The notes under the pieces are model-generated. The model was not told the origin of the DNA, searched no databases, and saw nothing but the letters and a program-made list of their open reading frames with translations. This document shows positions 1 to 8,913 of a DNA stretch of 64,000 nt, one piece after another. Position 1 is the stretch's first letter; every line of letters starts with the position of its first letter. Source of the stretch: Bacteroidota bacterium (GTDB lineage: Bacteria > Bacteroidota > Bacteroidia > AKYH767-A > 2013-40CM-41-45); contig QQVM01000005.1 in the NCBI GenBank assembly GCA_003389385.1, forward strand, positions 1-64,000, read 5' to 3'. The position numbers and the translations under genes were made by a program.

Positions 1-56
1 TCAGGATCGCTCAGGAAGGATAATATCACTTTATAGCCAAATAGGCTGAAGGGCAT
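1..56 (-). CDS. Possible 5' start of a minus-strand CDS running off the left edge (MPFSLFGYKVILSFLSDP...)
   Basis: Reverse complement of 56..1 begins ATGCCCTTCAGCCTATTTGGC with no stop before the edge; only 18 codons visible. Confidence 0.3.
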   Translation of the reverse strand, partial: MPFSLFGYKVILSFLSDP

Positions 57-182
57 CCTGGTCAATTGTACATTTAGAAAGGTAGATGTGTTTTTATATG
101 GCGGTTGTGCAACGGCTACCGCTGTTAGCTGCTGCCCTTCTTTTCTGTCGGGGGTTTTGCTGTCTTTGGTGCGGTTGGACAG

Positions 183-241
183 ACACACTCTTTGCCAAGT
201 TTTGGCTTGTGGGTCGGCTTGTGTTACTTGGCAATGTGTGT
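183..241. repeat. Large imperfect hairpin, left flank of the R-M gene
   Basis: ACACAC(183-188)/GTGTGT(236-241) and TTGCCAAG(192-199)/CTTGGCAA(227-234); loop contains GGGTCGGCTTGTGT (211-224). Confidence 0.7.
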
Positions 242-265
242 GGCTGTGAAGCGTTGGCATTTCTA

Positions 266-3200
266 TTAGTTAATGTTTTTTTCTACTGTTTTTATTTCTT
301 CTGCGGTCAGGTCGTAAAGTTTGTAAACTAATGTGTCAATTTTATTTTCCAAGTCCGTTGTGTCAGATGAATGGTCTTGAGCTTTCTTAGTCAATATTTG
401 GTCTACAAGAGTTTCAATTTTCTCTTGTGTTTTAGTGTCTGCAAGTTTTATAGGAAGATTTTTAACCGATGAAATTCTCACTTGAGGGAAAATGTCACCA
501 CCTTGAGAATTTGTTTTACGATAATAAAATTTGAATAAGGTCGAATTGAAAAGCCCTAAAACAAATTTTGTTTTAAATCTTTTGTCTGTTATATGGCAAC
601 TGTGTATGGTTTGTTCATAGTAAATTCCTTTGTCTGCATATGTAGCGATAAGTTCCTTACCAACTTTACGGTAAATAATTTTATCTCTTTCAAATATTTT
701 TTTATCCCGCATCCAAAGCCCAGACCTTTTCCCTGCTTGTCTTTTGACTTCTTGTTTCATCATTTCTTCGGGTTTATAATTAACCCAAACATCAGTTGTT
801 CCTAAATGAAATCTTGATAAGTTTTTACCGAAATACAGTCTATGACTGTCTTTGTCCATTTTTTTATCAATAAATAATAGGTCTTTAATTGCACCTGCAA
901 CAATTCCGTCCTTTACTTCCGCAATTTCTTTTACTTTAAGTGTGTCGGCTTCAATCTTTGTAATAAGGTTATCAAATTTGGTGTTTATTTCTAAACGGAA
1001 AATAATCTCCTTATCGTTTAAGATGCTTGATACTTCTGTTTCCGATAAGGATTGCAATTCCTGCATTGTAATTTTAAATGCCTTGTATTTTGCTTTTGTT
1101 GCCGGATAATTTTCTACGATTACACTATCTACTTGTGCATCTTCAAATACTTTATCATCAATTTTTACAACGGTTACTCCGTGATTATCGCAAACTATTT
1201 TACGAGCAGTAACAAACTGTTTGTTGTTTAAAAACTTCCCAGGAATAATGTAAGTGAAAACACCTGTTGGCTGTTTTATTTGCATCGCTTTCTCAATGAA
1301 TAGAGAATACAAGTCAAATCTGCCAGTTGCTGTTTTATAAATGGTTTCGTAAAATCTTCGATAATCCCAAGTAATATCTTCAATGCCGATATATGGCGGA
1401 TTTCCAATTAATACATTGAAGCCAACAAAATCTCCATCATCGTTTAGCACTTCGGGAAACTCGAAACGCCATTCAAAAGCATTTTCATAAATCTTGTTTG
1501 CTTTAATTTCTTCTATTTCGGTTTCTAACTTTTGAGTTTCTTCAGTGAGTTCTTTAACTTTTGAGTTCCAATCTGCTTTTTCCTTTTTGCTCATTTCAAA
1601 AAGCTGTCCTTGATTGGTAAGCCTGAAAAGGTCGCCTGATAGTTTTCTTAGCTTTTTTACTTTGGGGTCATTCATAGAAATTTCACTTCTGAAATCCGAT
1701 TTAATGTCGGCAATCAGTCGTTCCATTTCTTTTTTCTGTTCCTTGCTTTCGGCATTACGGTAAGTGTCAACGGCAATTCGGTAGCTGTCAATTGTCCATT
1801 TGCTTTTTTTAAGGGCTTGTTTTAAATCTGCATCTATGGCAAATCGGCTAATAAGTGAGTTTCCGCATTTTATGTTGATATCAATATTTGGAAGTGTTTC
1901 AAGTTCTGTAGTGTTTTTGTAATAAGCGTTTTTCAAAAGCTCAATCCATAAACGCAAACGACAAATTTTTACCGAATTGGAATTGATGTCAACACCGAAG
2001 AGGCAATTTTCAATTATTGTTTGCTTTTCGTGGAAAAGCATTTCTTGTATTCTTTGACTTTCCTTGTTGGTTGGGTTGTATTCAAACAGTTCGCCTTCTT
2101 CATCTGTTACAATTAGTTCATCATTTACAACTTCCACTTGATATTCTTTCAGGCGTTTTCCGTCACGGTCTTGCAGAATTTTCAAGTCATTTTTTACTGC
2201 AATCATTTCATTGAGTGCCGAAACTAAAAAGTGCCCTGAACCAACAGCAGGGTCGCAAATTTTGATGCTGTTTACTATTTTGTTGGCTTCCTTTCGGTCT
2301 TCAATTTTATCGTAGAGTTCTTCAATGTCTTTGCAGTTCCATTTTTTGGTTTCGTTAAATTTTTGAACCACCGCTTTGCGGATGGTTTCACGACACATAT
2401 ACATTGTGATGAAACCCGGAGTAAAGAATGAACCTTCTTTGTAGCCGTTTATTTTCTCAAAGATTAATCCGAGAACCGAAGCGTTAATAAGCGACTTGTT
2501 ATCTTCTTGTATTTCTTCCGAACCTTCACTGCTGAAATCATATGCGTTCAAAAACTCAAACAGATATTCCAAAGTATTTAAACTTCCTGTTCGCTTTTTG
2601 CCTTGGTCGTTTTTTAATACGGTGGTTGAAATGATTGGTATTTTCTTATCGTCCTTTAAATTGCTTATGAATAAGGTTACTTGTTCAATATCTGTTGGTT
2701 CAAAAAGCGAACTGTTTAAGTAAGGAACTTTTTCAAAAGCCTTTTTTACATCATCATTTCTGTCACTATATTTACGAGCCAACACTTGAAAGAACAAGCT
2801 GTTTAGGTCGTCATAGTTTTTGATTTTGTCAAGGTTAAGAAACGAATACGATTTGTCGCCTTTGTGGTAAGTAATAAGTTGGGCTTCCAGCAACTTCAAA
2901 AACAGTATTCGGTTTATCCAAGTAATGGAAAGTTCAAGGGCAACATTGAAAAGCCTTTCTTGTGTTGTGCTTCCAAATTGGTTTGGTTTGTCTAATCGAC
3001 TTAGTTTATCTAAGCTGTCAAGCTGAATGATTGCATCTTCGAGAATTGTTCCAGAATGTCTTTCGCCTGATTTGTTTCGTTCAATAAGTTTTTTGTTTCC
3101 TTCTTTGGTTTCGGTTAAGCCAATAATGTGCAACAACTCGCTGTAAAAGCGTTTGTCAAGGCTGTTGCTGTCGTTGGTGAATGGAAGTTTTAAAAGATGT

Positions 3201-3898
3201 TCAGGCGTTAAAAGTTTGAATAAAGCAATTAATGAGTTGTCGTCTGCTTTGTCAGCATTACGAAGTGGCTTTTGATAGTCCTGAATATTGAAGTATGTAA
3301 ATTCAATTTCTATTGCTATGTCTGCGATAAATGGCTCGGCAATTTGTTTGTAGAAAAAATCGGTTTTTGTATCTGCCAAACGCCCACCTTCAAACTCTGT
3401 AAATTGTTTTACAAGATTTTTGTTTTGCGCAAAAAGCCTATCGAATAGGGTAGCGTCAAAAATGAACCATTCGTTAATGTTGGTCGCCACCAAATGTTTT
3501 ACTTCAAGATTTTTGTGAGTAATTCTTTCTCGTAAATAGTAAAGCACCAATTCCTGAAACGCTTTTGCGTTCAGTTTTTTGGTGGTAATCATTTCCGTTT
3601 TGTTGGTTGGCTTTTTAGCTTCAATGATTACACCAACGGAACTTTTAGCCGTATTGCCATTGTGAATAACAAGGTCGTTTCGACCTTTGGTATTTATAAA
3701 ATGGTTCGGGTCGTAATAGGTTTTCTTTAAAAAGTCAATGACAAGGTTTTTATGAAACTCTTCGCTTTCGGTGTCATTTGTCCTGTCGAGTAAAGCAATT
3801 AGATTAGTCTTGAAACCTTCAATTTCAGTCCTGTTCGGTTTTACTTTTAAAAAGGCTTTGTTTAATGCCTTTCTTGGTTTCAATTCTTTTAATTCCAT
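266..3898 (-). CDS. Single-polypeptide type IIG-like restriction-modification enzyme (N-terminal nuclease + N6-adenine methyltransferase + TaqI-like C-terminal region)
   Basis: 1210 aa; nuclease-like GRNDLVIHN...VGVIIEAKKP; methyltransferase motif I DPAVGSGHFLV and motif IV NPPYIG. Confidence 0.9.
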   Translation of the reverse strand: MELKELKPRKALNKAFLKVKPNRTEIEGFKTNLIALLDRTNDTESEEFHKNLVIDFLKKTYYDPNHFINTKGRNDLVIHNGNTAKSSVGVIIEAKKPTNKTEMITTKKLNAKAFQELVLYYLRERITHKNLEVKHLVATNINEWFIFDATLFDRLFAQNKNLVKQFTEFEGGRLADTKTDFFYKQIAEPFIADIAIEIEFTYFNIQDYQKPLRNADKADDNSLIALFKLLTPEHLLKLPFTNDSNSLDKRFYSELLHIIGLTETKEGNKKLIERNKSGERHSGTILEDAIIQLDSLDKLSRLDKPNQFGSTTQERLFNVALELSITWINRILFLKLLEAQLITYHKGDKSYSFLNLDKIKNYDDLNSLFFQVLARKYSDRNDDVKKAFEKVPYLNSSLFEPTDIEQVTLFISNLKDDKKIPIISTTVLKNDQGKKRTGSLNTLEYLFEFLNAYDFSSEGSEEIQEDNKSLINASVLGLIFEKINGYKEGSFFTPGFITMYMCRETIRKAVVQKFNETKKWNCKDIEELYDKIEDRKEANKIVNSIKICDPAVGSGHFLVSALNEMIAVKNDLKILQDRDGKRLKEYQVEVVNDELIVTDEEGELFEYNPTNKESQRIQEMLFHEKQTIIENCLFGVDINSNSVKICRLRLWIELLKNAYYKNTTELETLPNIDINIKCGNSLISRFAIDADLKQALKKSKWTIDSYRIAVDTYRNAESKEQKKEMERLIADIKSDFRSEISMNDPKVKKLRKLSGDLFRLTNQGQLFEMSKKEKADWNSKVKELTEETQKLETEIEEIKANKIYENAFEWRFEFPEVLNDDGDFVGFNVLIGNPPYIGIEDITWDYRRFYETIYKTATGRFDLYSLFIEKAMQIKQPTGVFTYIIPGKFLNNKQFVTARKIVCDNHGVTVVKIDDKVFEDAQVDSVIVENYPATKAKYKAFKITMQELQSLSETEVSSILNDKEIIFRLEINTKFDNLITKIEADTLKVKEIAEVKDGIVAGAIKDLLFIDKKMDKDSHRLYFGKNLSRFHLGTTDVWVNYKPEEMMKQEVKRQAGKRSGLWMRDKKIFERDKIIYRKVGKELIATYADKGIYYEQTIHSCHITDKRFKTKFVLGLFNSTLFKFYYRKTNSQGGDIFPQVRISSVKNLPIKLADTKTQEKIETLVDQILTKKAQDHSSDTTDLENKIDTLVYKLYDLTAEEIKTVEKNIN

Positions 3899-3972
3899 CT
3901 ACAATTTTATGTTCTTTTTTCAGTCGGTTAAGATAAGTTTTAATGTCGAAACGATGTCAGTGCGTTGGCAAA

Positions 3973-4038
3973 AAAATGGCTCTTTTGGTTTTGCGAAGGG
4001 TCGGCTTGTGTGTCGGGCAAAACCAAATGTGCCATTTT
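3973..4038. repeat. Large imperfect hairpin, right flank of the R-M gene
   Basis: AAAATGGC(3973-3980)/GCCATTTT(4031-4038) and TTTGGTTTTGC(3984-3994)/GCAAAACCAAA(4017-4027); loop contains GGGTCGGCTTGTGT (3998-4011). Confidence 0.75.
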
Positions 4039-4321
4039 GTGCGGTTGGCTTTTCGGGTCATTTTTCTGTCAGTTTGTTGTTGCTCTGTCGTTCGTCATAG
4101 GGTTGCAGCTAACTAGTTTATTCCCACCAGTAATTATTAATATCTATACAGATCTCATTAATCCATCACTCCAAACCCTTAAAGAAATATTGTCTTTCCT
4201 GTCTATAAATCATACCAATCCTGACAAAACTATAAATTCCTCCACGCAAAAAGTTTAGAACAATCCCCCGCAATCAATAAAGCAAGATTGGGAAATATTT
4301 TAGGAAAAGCAAGGGATGAAC

Positions 4322-4720
4322 GGTTCGTGATTCGAGGAAAAGGTTCGAAGGGAAATGGTTCGGAGTTCGAGGAAAGGGGTCGAAGGGAATGGTTCGGAGT
4401 TCGAGGAACGGGTTCGAAGGGAAATGTTTCAGAGTTCAAGGAAAGGGTTCGAAGGGAAATGTTTCGGAGTTCGAGGAAAGGGGTCGAAGGGAATGGTTCG
4501 GAGTTCGAGGAACGGGTTCGAAGGGAAATGTTTCGGAGTTCATGGAACGGGTTCGAAGGGAAATGTTTCGGAGTTCGAGGAAAGGGTTCGAAGGGAAATG
4601 TTTCGGAGTTCGAGGAAAGGGGTCGAAGGGAATGGTTCGGAGTTCGAGGAAAGAGGTCGAAGGGAATGTTTCGGAGTTCAAGGAACGGGTTCGAAGAATA
4701 TTCGTTCGGAGTTCGAGTCT
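4322..4720. repeat. Tandem array of about 11-12 units, 34/35 bp, consensus GTTCGAAGGGAAATGTTTCGGAGTTCGAGGAAAGG
   Basis: Read directly; units alternate between 35 bp and 34 bp (GGTCGAAGGGAATGGTTCGGAGTTCGAGGAAAGG) forms. Confidence 0.95.
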
Positions 4721-4794
4721 GAACTTTTTTCGAACTCAGCACCCACACCCGCCCTCATCCGCCGAAGCGCGAAGCGCGTAAGAGGGACTCTCAT

Positions 4795-5535
4795 TCACTT
4801 CACCTTCATTTCCTTCACAAGCATACCTTTCCTGTACACAATCTTTTGCACCAGAATTCCTTTGTCATAAATCTTCCATTCTCCTTCTTGTTCGTTGTTG
4901 GTATAATTGCCTTCTTTGATTAGTTCTCCGTTTTCTCCGTACTCTTTGGATGGGCCGTGGATGCTGCCGTTTACATAAGTGTACTCGAGCGTGGGATTGC
5001 CGTCTTGTTTGTACCATCGGCTGATGCCGTCTCTTTGTCCGTTTTTATAATTGGCTTCTTCCTGCAACTTGGTGTTTTCGTAATAGCTGCGCTTTTCTCC
5101 TGTGAGGATTCCATTGCTGTAGTTTTCAAATGTCTTCACACGCCCGTTGCTGAGATAAACCGTGCGCTTGCCTTCGAGGATGCCGTTCACATAGGTCTCG
5201 TCTTCGGTCGCCTGACCGAGCTGCGAGAATTTGATACTGGCTCCGTGCTTTTTGCCCATCCTGTATTCTGTGAGCTGGGTGAGGATGCCATTGCCTTTTA
5301 AGTATTCGCGCCAGACTCCGTCTTTCTCACCATTCAGCTTGCTGCCTTGCTGCATCACATTGCCCCGTGTGCTGAGTATCATCCAGTATTCGCGCCCGGC
5401 TTCGTTCGGGTCTTTGCGTATGACGGTGTCTTTGGCTAGGTCGTCGTTTTCATTGCGCACCAATGCCGGATTGCCTTGGGCAAATGCATTCAGCTTGAGT
5501 AGAAGTAAAATTGAGTGGAGTAGAATGTGTTTCAT
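4795..5535 (-). CDS. MORN-variant repeat protein (YwqK family), secreted
   Basis: Signal peptide; repeated NGxxxGxxxxYxxNGxLxxExxYxNG pattern. Confidence 0.8.
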   Translation of the reverse strand: MKHILLHSILLLLKLNAFAQGNPALVRNENDDLAKDTVIRKDPNEAGREYWMILSTRGNVMQQGSKLNGEKDGVWREYLKGNGILTQLTEYRMGKKHGASIKFSQLGQATEDETYVNGILEGKRTVYLSNGRVKTFENYSNGILTGEKRSYYENTKLQEEANYKNGQRDGISRWYKQDGNPTLEYTYVNGSIHGPSKEYGENGELIKEGNYTNNEQEGEWKIYDKGILVQKIVYRKGMLVKEMKVK

Positions 5536-5577
5536 ATTTTTATGACCGGAATATCTTTGTGATTTTCCTGCAAAATT

Positions 5578-6099
5578 ATGAATTCAGTCAGAATTAAAAT
5601 CGCCAGCCCGGAGGATTACCTTCTTGTCGCCAAAACAGGGCGCGATACTTTTTATGAAACCTGGAAGCCGGTGAATACGGAAGAGGATCTGCAGCTATAT
5701 ATGGCTAAGGCATTTGATCCGGAGAAGATACGTGAAGAAATACAGGACAGTGCCGTGAATACTTTTCTGCTGGCGATGAATGGAGAAGAAGCCATCGGTT
5801 ATGCCAAGCTGCGCCGCGATCGTACGCATACGGGAATAGGGGATGGGTCGGCTATCGAAATCGAGCGTATCTATGCTTTCAAATCTCATCACGGATTGGG
5901 TGCAGGCAAATCGCTGATGGATGAGTGTATGCGAATTGCTTCAGAAGAAAATCACCGCTGGATCTGGCTGGGCGTGAACATCGACAATCACCGCGCCATC
6001 GCTTTTTATAAAAAGTATGGATTCGAAATTTTTGGCTCCAAGAATTTTGTGCTCGGCAATGCAGTGGATGAGGATTTTTTGATGAAAAGGGAGGTGTAG
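5578..6099 (+). CDS. GNAT family N-acetyltransferase
   Basis: IERIYAFKSHHGLGAGKSLMDECMRIA and WLGVNIDNHRAIAFYKKYGFEIFG. Confidence 0.9.
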   Translation: MNSVRIKIASPEDYLLVAKTGRDTFYETWKPVNTEEDLQLYMAKAFDPEKIREEIQDSAVNTFLLAMNGEEAIGYAKLRRDRTHTGIGDGSAIEIERIYAFKSHHGLGAGKSLMDECMRIASEENHRWIWLGVNIDNHRAIAFYKKYGFEIFGSKNFVLGNAVDEDFLMKREV

Positions 6100-6101
6100 G
6101 T

Positions 6102-6220
6102 GGTTCGGGGTTCGGAGTTCGGGGTTTGGGGTTTGGGGTTTGGGGTTTGGGGTTCGGTGTTCGGGGTTTGGGGTTCGGTGTTCGGGGTTCGGAGTTCGGG
6201 GTTCGGAGTTCGAGTTCGAA
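6102..6220. repeat. Heptanucleotide array (RGTTYGG, about 16-17 units) with G-quadruplex motif
   Basis: Direct reading; GGGGTTTGGGGTTTGGGGTTTGGGGTTTGGGG at 6121-6152. Confidence 0.95.
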
Positions 6221-6269
6221 AGGGCATGAGTGTAAAGTCACCATCGAACTTCGAACTCGAACTCCGAAC
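6201..6269. terminator. 20-bp perfect inverted repeat in a convergent intergenic region, possible bidirectional terminator
   Basis: GTTCGGAGTTCGAGTTCGAA (6201-6220) and TTCGAACTCGAACTCCGAAC (6250-6269), between GNAT stop and LptD-like stop; no U-tract. Confidence 0.6.
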
Positions 6270-6271
6270 TA

Positions 6272-8878
6272 TTACCTGTCGTAAAAATCCTTCTTCCGTA
6301 TCAGCTTCAGGTCCTGAAGGATTGCGGCTTTGACATTGATCTGGAAGTTATAGCTTTCCTGCAGTCCGAACGGTATCCAGTTCATGCGCATTTCCCAGCA
6401 GTGCAGGTCGCGGTAGATGTTGACGCCAAAGTTTGTAAAGCGTCCGTCTTCAATGTCGTACCAGGAATTAAAACCGATCTTCCAGGCAGGGGTAAGGCTG
6501 AAGTCTCCGTTGATGCTGGCTGACTGTGATTTAATGGACTCCAGATTGCCACGCTTGGAATAGGCATAGGTGTAGTTGACGCTCACGTTGTATGGCACAT
6601 CGAAGTCGATGTAGTTCTCCGGATTCTGGTAAATGTAGTCGAGTTCCTGCCTGCTGTACTTTTCCGTTATCTTTTTACTGATGCGGTTCAATGAAAATCC
6701 GACGGACATGTTCGCATTCGTCAGGCGAAAGAGTTTTCCTGTCTCGTCGATGAGAAATCTGTCGTAGTCGATGTTGTTCTCGTCAAATGCGTATGGATTC
6801 AGTATCATGCCGATGTTGACACTGATGCGCTCGAGCAGTGTGGTTCTTCCGCTCACACTCAGCGGACTCCAGTTGAGGGAGTCAGCCATGAGATTGTAGT
6901 TCGCACCGAAGCGCAGACTTTCAAGCAGCTTGATCTTTTTGTCAGTCGCCCCGGTGTCGGAGCGCGTCCTGACTTTCATCTCGAGGTTATTGTCGAGACC
7001 GAAGCCGAGTGAACCGAATTTGCCTGCTCCCGGTCCGCCATAGACTGTGTTCTGAAAGATGGAGTAGGTGCGAAAGGTCTGGTTGGTATCGATCTGCACG
7101 CTCTTGTAATAGCCAAAGCTCTCCTGGCTGAAGTCGGGCCTGTAACTGAAAGATACGGCCGGCGTCATCACATGCCGCACGGCTTTCACAGGACCGCGCA
7201 GCACTTGGTACATTCCATATACGCGTGTCGTGAGTCCGGCGTTGAACTGGTAGTCGCGCGCGGCCTGGAATTTTTTTACATCGATGGTGTCGAGCTTTCT
7301 GTTCTCTTCATTCCACTCAAACTGGGTTGTCTTGAAATACCAGCGTTCGGTGTAATTCACCGAAGGACTGAGGGTGAAGTATTTCAAGAGCTTGAAGGAT
7401 GTCGATACCGGCACGCTGTGCTGCACTCCGTTCTGAAATTCATTCAGGCTACCGCTCTTAAAGAGAAGAGAATCCTTGGTCTGTATGTAATTGGTGGCCC
7501 TGAGTGAATAGTTGGTTCCGATTTTCTCGTACCATTTTTGTGCGCCGATGCTGACTTTACGTTTGAAAGGATTAATCCGGCTTACGTTGAAGCTAAGGTC
7601 AGGTGAAGTAACTCTTATGTCGCGCGTAATGGTGTTCTGCGTATGGTTCATTGACAATCCCAGGTTGATGGGCTTGTCAGCAAAGACCTTTGAATAAGAA
7701 ATGCTGGACTGAAAAGTATTCGAAAGGAAATTGTTTACAGAAGAAATGGTGTTCTGGTAATACTGTGAAGAACCCGCGTTCACATTCGCGCTGAATGAAC
7801 GGTAGGGACTTGCCTTGGCATCCTGCGCATGTGTCCAGTTGACATGAAAGTCTTTTCGCGCATTGAAGTCGGGCAGTTCGCGTTCGCTGGTGACGGAGTA
7901 AGCATAACTCAACCGGAGGTTTCCCGAATATCGGTAACGCTTGCGATAAACTGAGGCGGCATCGAGCGTATAGGATCCTTTTGTGTACAAATCGCTGGTG
8001 AGGGCAAGGTTGATATAATCACTGAATCCGAAGTAATAACCAAGATGCTGAAAGTAAAAGCCTCTCTGCGCGCTTTCTCCAAAAGAAGGAAAGATAAGTC
8101 CGGATGAGCGTCCTTTCTTGTTAGGAAAAAATCCAAAGGGAATAAATAGAGGAGTGGGGACTTTTTCAATGCTCAGGTTGGCCGGACCGGTCACGATCTT
8201 GTTATTGCTTATGACTTTGAGCTTGTTCGCGCTGATGGAGAAATGCGGAGTGTCGAGATTGCATGTGGTGTATTGTCCGTACTTGATGAAGAAATTATTT
8301 TCAGGATCTTTCTTCACGACTTCACCGTGAATGAATCCATCGCCTTCCTGAGTGATCACATGAGCGATGCGTCCTTTCTTCGTCTCAAAATTATAGCGGA
8401 TGTTATTCGAGCGGAACTTTCGCGGCCCTTGAGAAAAGTTGGGTGTGCCATAAACCTGACCCAGGCTGTCGGTCCGACCTTCCGCTGTGAGCACTTTCTC
8501 ATTCATGTTGATCATGATATACTCCGCTTCGAGGTGCAGGTCTTCATAATCCACTGATGCATTTCCATACAGGTGTATCGTTTCACTCTGAAGATCAGCC
8601 CGTATGCTGTCTCGCGCCTGGTATTTGATTTTTGACTTCAGTGCCTGTGATTCTTTCGCTCCGGATCCTGCTTCAATCACAAGAGAATCGCTTTTTGCCG
8701 GAGAAAGCAGGGAAGTATCGCTAATATTTTCCGGTATGCTGTCGTTAAGAGATTGATATGCGTCTGAACCAACAGCATTTTGTTGAAAAACAAGCAGAAA
8801 AGCAAAATAAAGAGCGATCGATATTTTGGATACTTGCGGGAGCAAAAGATTGGTTATTTTCAAAGGATTTGAGCCCAA
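6272..8878 (-). CDS. lptD: Putative LPS-assembly protein LptD (OstA-like)
   Basis: 868 aa; OstA-like N-terminus (IHLYGNASVDYEDLHLEAEYIMINMNEKVLTAEGRTDSLG) followed by long beta-barrel with SGLIFPSFGES...RGFYFQHLGYYF. Confidence 0.8.
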   Translation of the reverse strand: MGSNPLKITNLLLPQVSKISIALYFAFLLVFQQNAVGSDAYQSLNDSIPENISDTSLLSPAKSDSLVIEAGSGAKESQALKSKIKYQARDSIRADLQSETIHLYGNASVDYEDLHLEAEYIMINMNEKVLTAEGRTDSLGQVYGTPNFSQGPRKFRSNNIRYNFETKKGRIAHVITQEGDGFIHGEVVKKDPENNFFIKYGQYTTCNLDTPHFSISANKLKVISNNKIVTGPANLSIEKVPTPLFIPFGFFPNKKGRSSGLIFPSFGESAQRGFYFQHLGYYFGFSDYINLALTSDLYTKGSYTLDAASVYRKRYRYSGNLRLSYAYSVTSERELPDFNARKDFHVNWTHAQDAKASPYRSFSANVNAGSSQYYQNTISSVNNFLSNTFQSSISYSKVFADKPINLGLSMNHTQNTITRDIRVTSPDLSFNVSRINPFKRKVSIGAQKWYEKIGTNYSLRATNYIQTKDSLLFKSGSLNEFQNGVQHSVPVSTSFKLLKYFTLSPSVNYTERWYFKTTQFEWNEENRKLDTIDVKKFQAARDYQFNAGLTTRVYGMYQVLRGPVKAVRHVMTPAVSFSYRPDFSQESFGYYKSVQIDTNQTFRTYSIFQNTVYGGPGAGKFGSLGFGLDNNLEMKVRTRSDTGATDKKIKLLESLRFGANYNLMADSLNWSPLSVSGRTTLLERISVNIGMILNPYAFDENNIDYDRFLIDETGKLFRLTNANMSVGFSLNRISKKITEKYSRQELDYIYQNPENYIDFDVPYNVSVNYTYAYSKRGNLESIKSQSASINGDFSLTPAWKIGFNSWYDIEDGRFTNFGVNIYRDLHCWEMRMNWIPFGLQESYNFQINVKAAILQDLKLIRKKDFYDR

Positions 8879-8913
8879 AACTAATTAAAAAATATTGTCT
8901 GCCTTCAGTGTTT

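Noticed and set aside
4322-4720. CRISPR-like periodic array
   Set aside because: Units are contiguous with no unique spacers between repeats and no cas genes nearby; it is a plain tandem repeat.
4322-4720. tRNA T-loop-like GGTTCGAA motifs
   Set aside because: No acceptor or anticodon arms; the motif is part of the tandem repeat. No tRNA gene was convincingly seen in the window.
4230-4870. Overlapping ORFs 4230-4748(-), 4288-4722(+), 4355-4870(+), 4389-4781(+), 4436-4681(-)
   Set aside because: All are translations of the same 34/35-bp repeat in different frames; low-complexity and mutually exclusive.
4795-5535. YwqK-like protein as antitoxin of a toxin-antitoxin pair
   Set aside because: The family is sometimes named as an antitoxin, but no adjacent toxin candidate is visible, and the signal peptide argues for a secreted MORN-type protein.
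1-6270. Prophage or transposon
   Set aside because: No integrase, transposase or structural phage genes are present; only cassette-like flanks and repeats.
5879-6333. ORFs 5879-6244(-), 6006-6227(-), 6100-6333(+) rich in NPEPRTPN / FGVWG
   Set aside because: Products of the heptamer array; spurious.
8758-8878. Overlap between lptD-like and amidase ORFs as a real divergent gene overlap
   Set aside because: The amidase most likely starts at 8914, so the overlap results from an over-extended ORF start.
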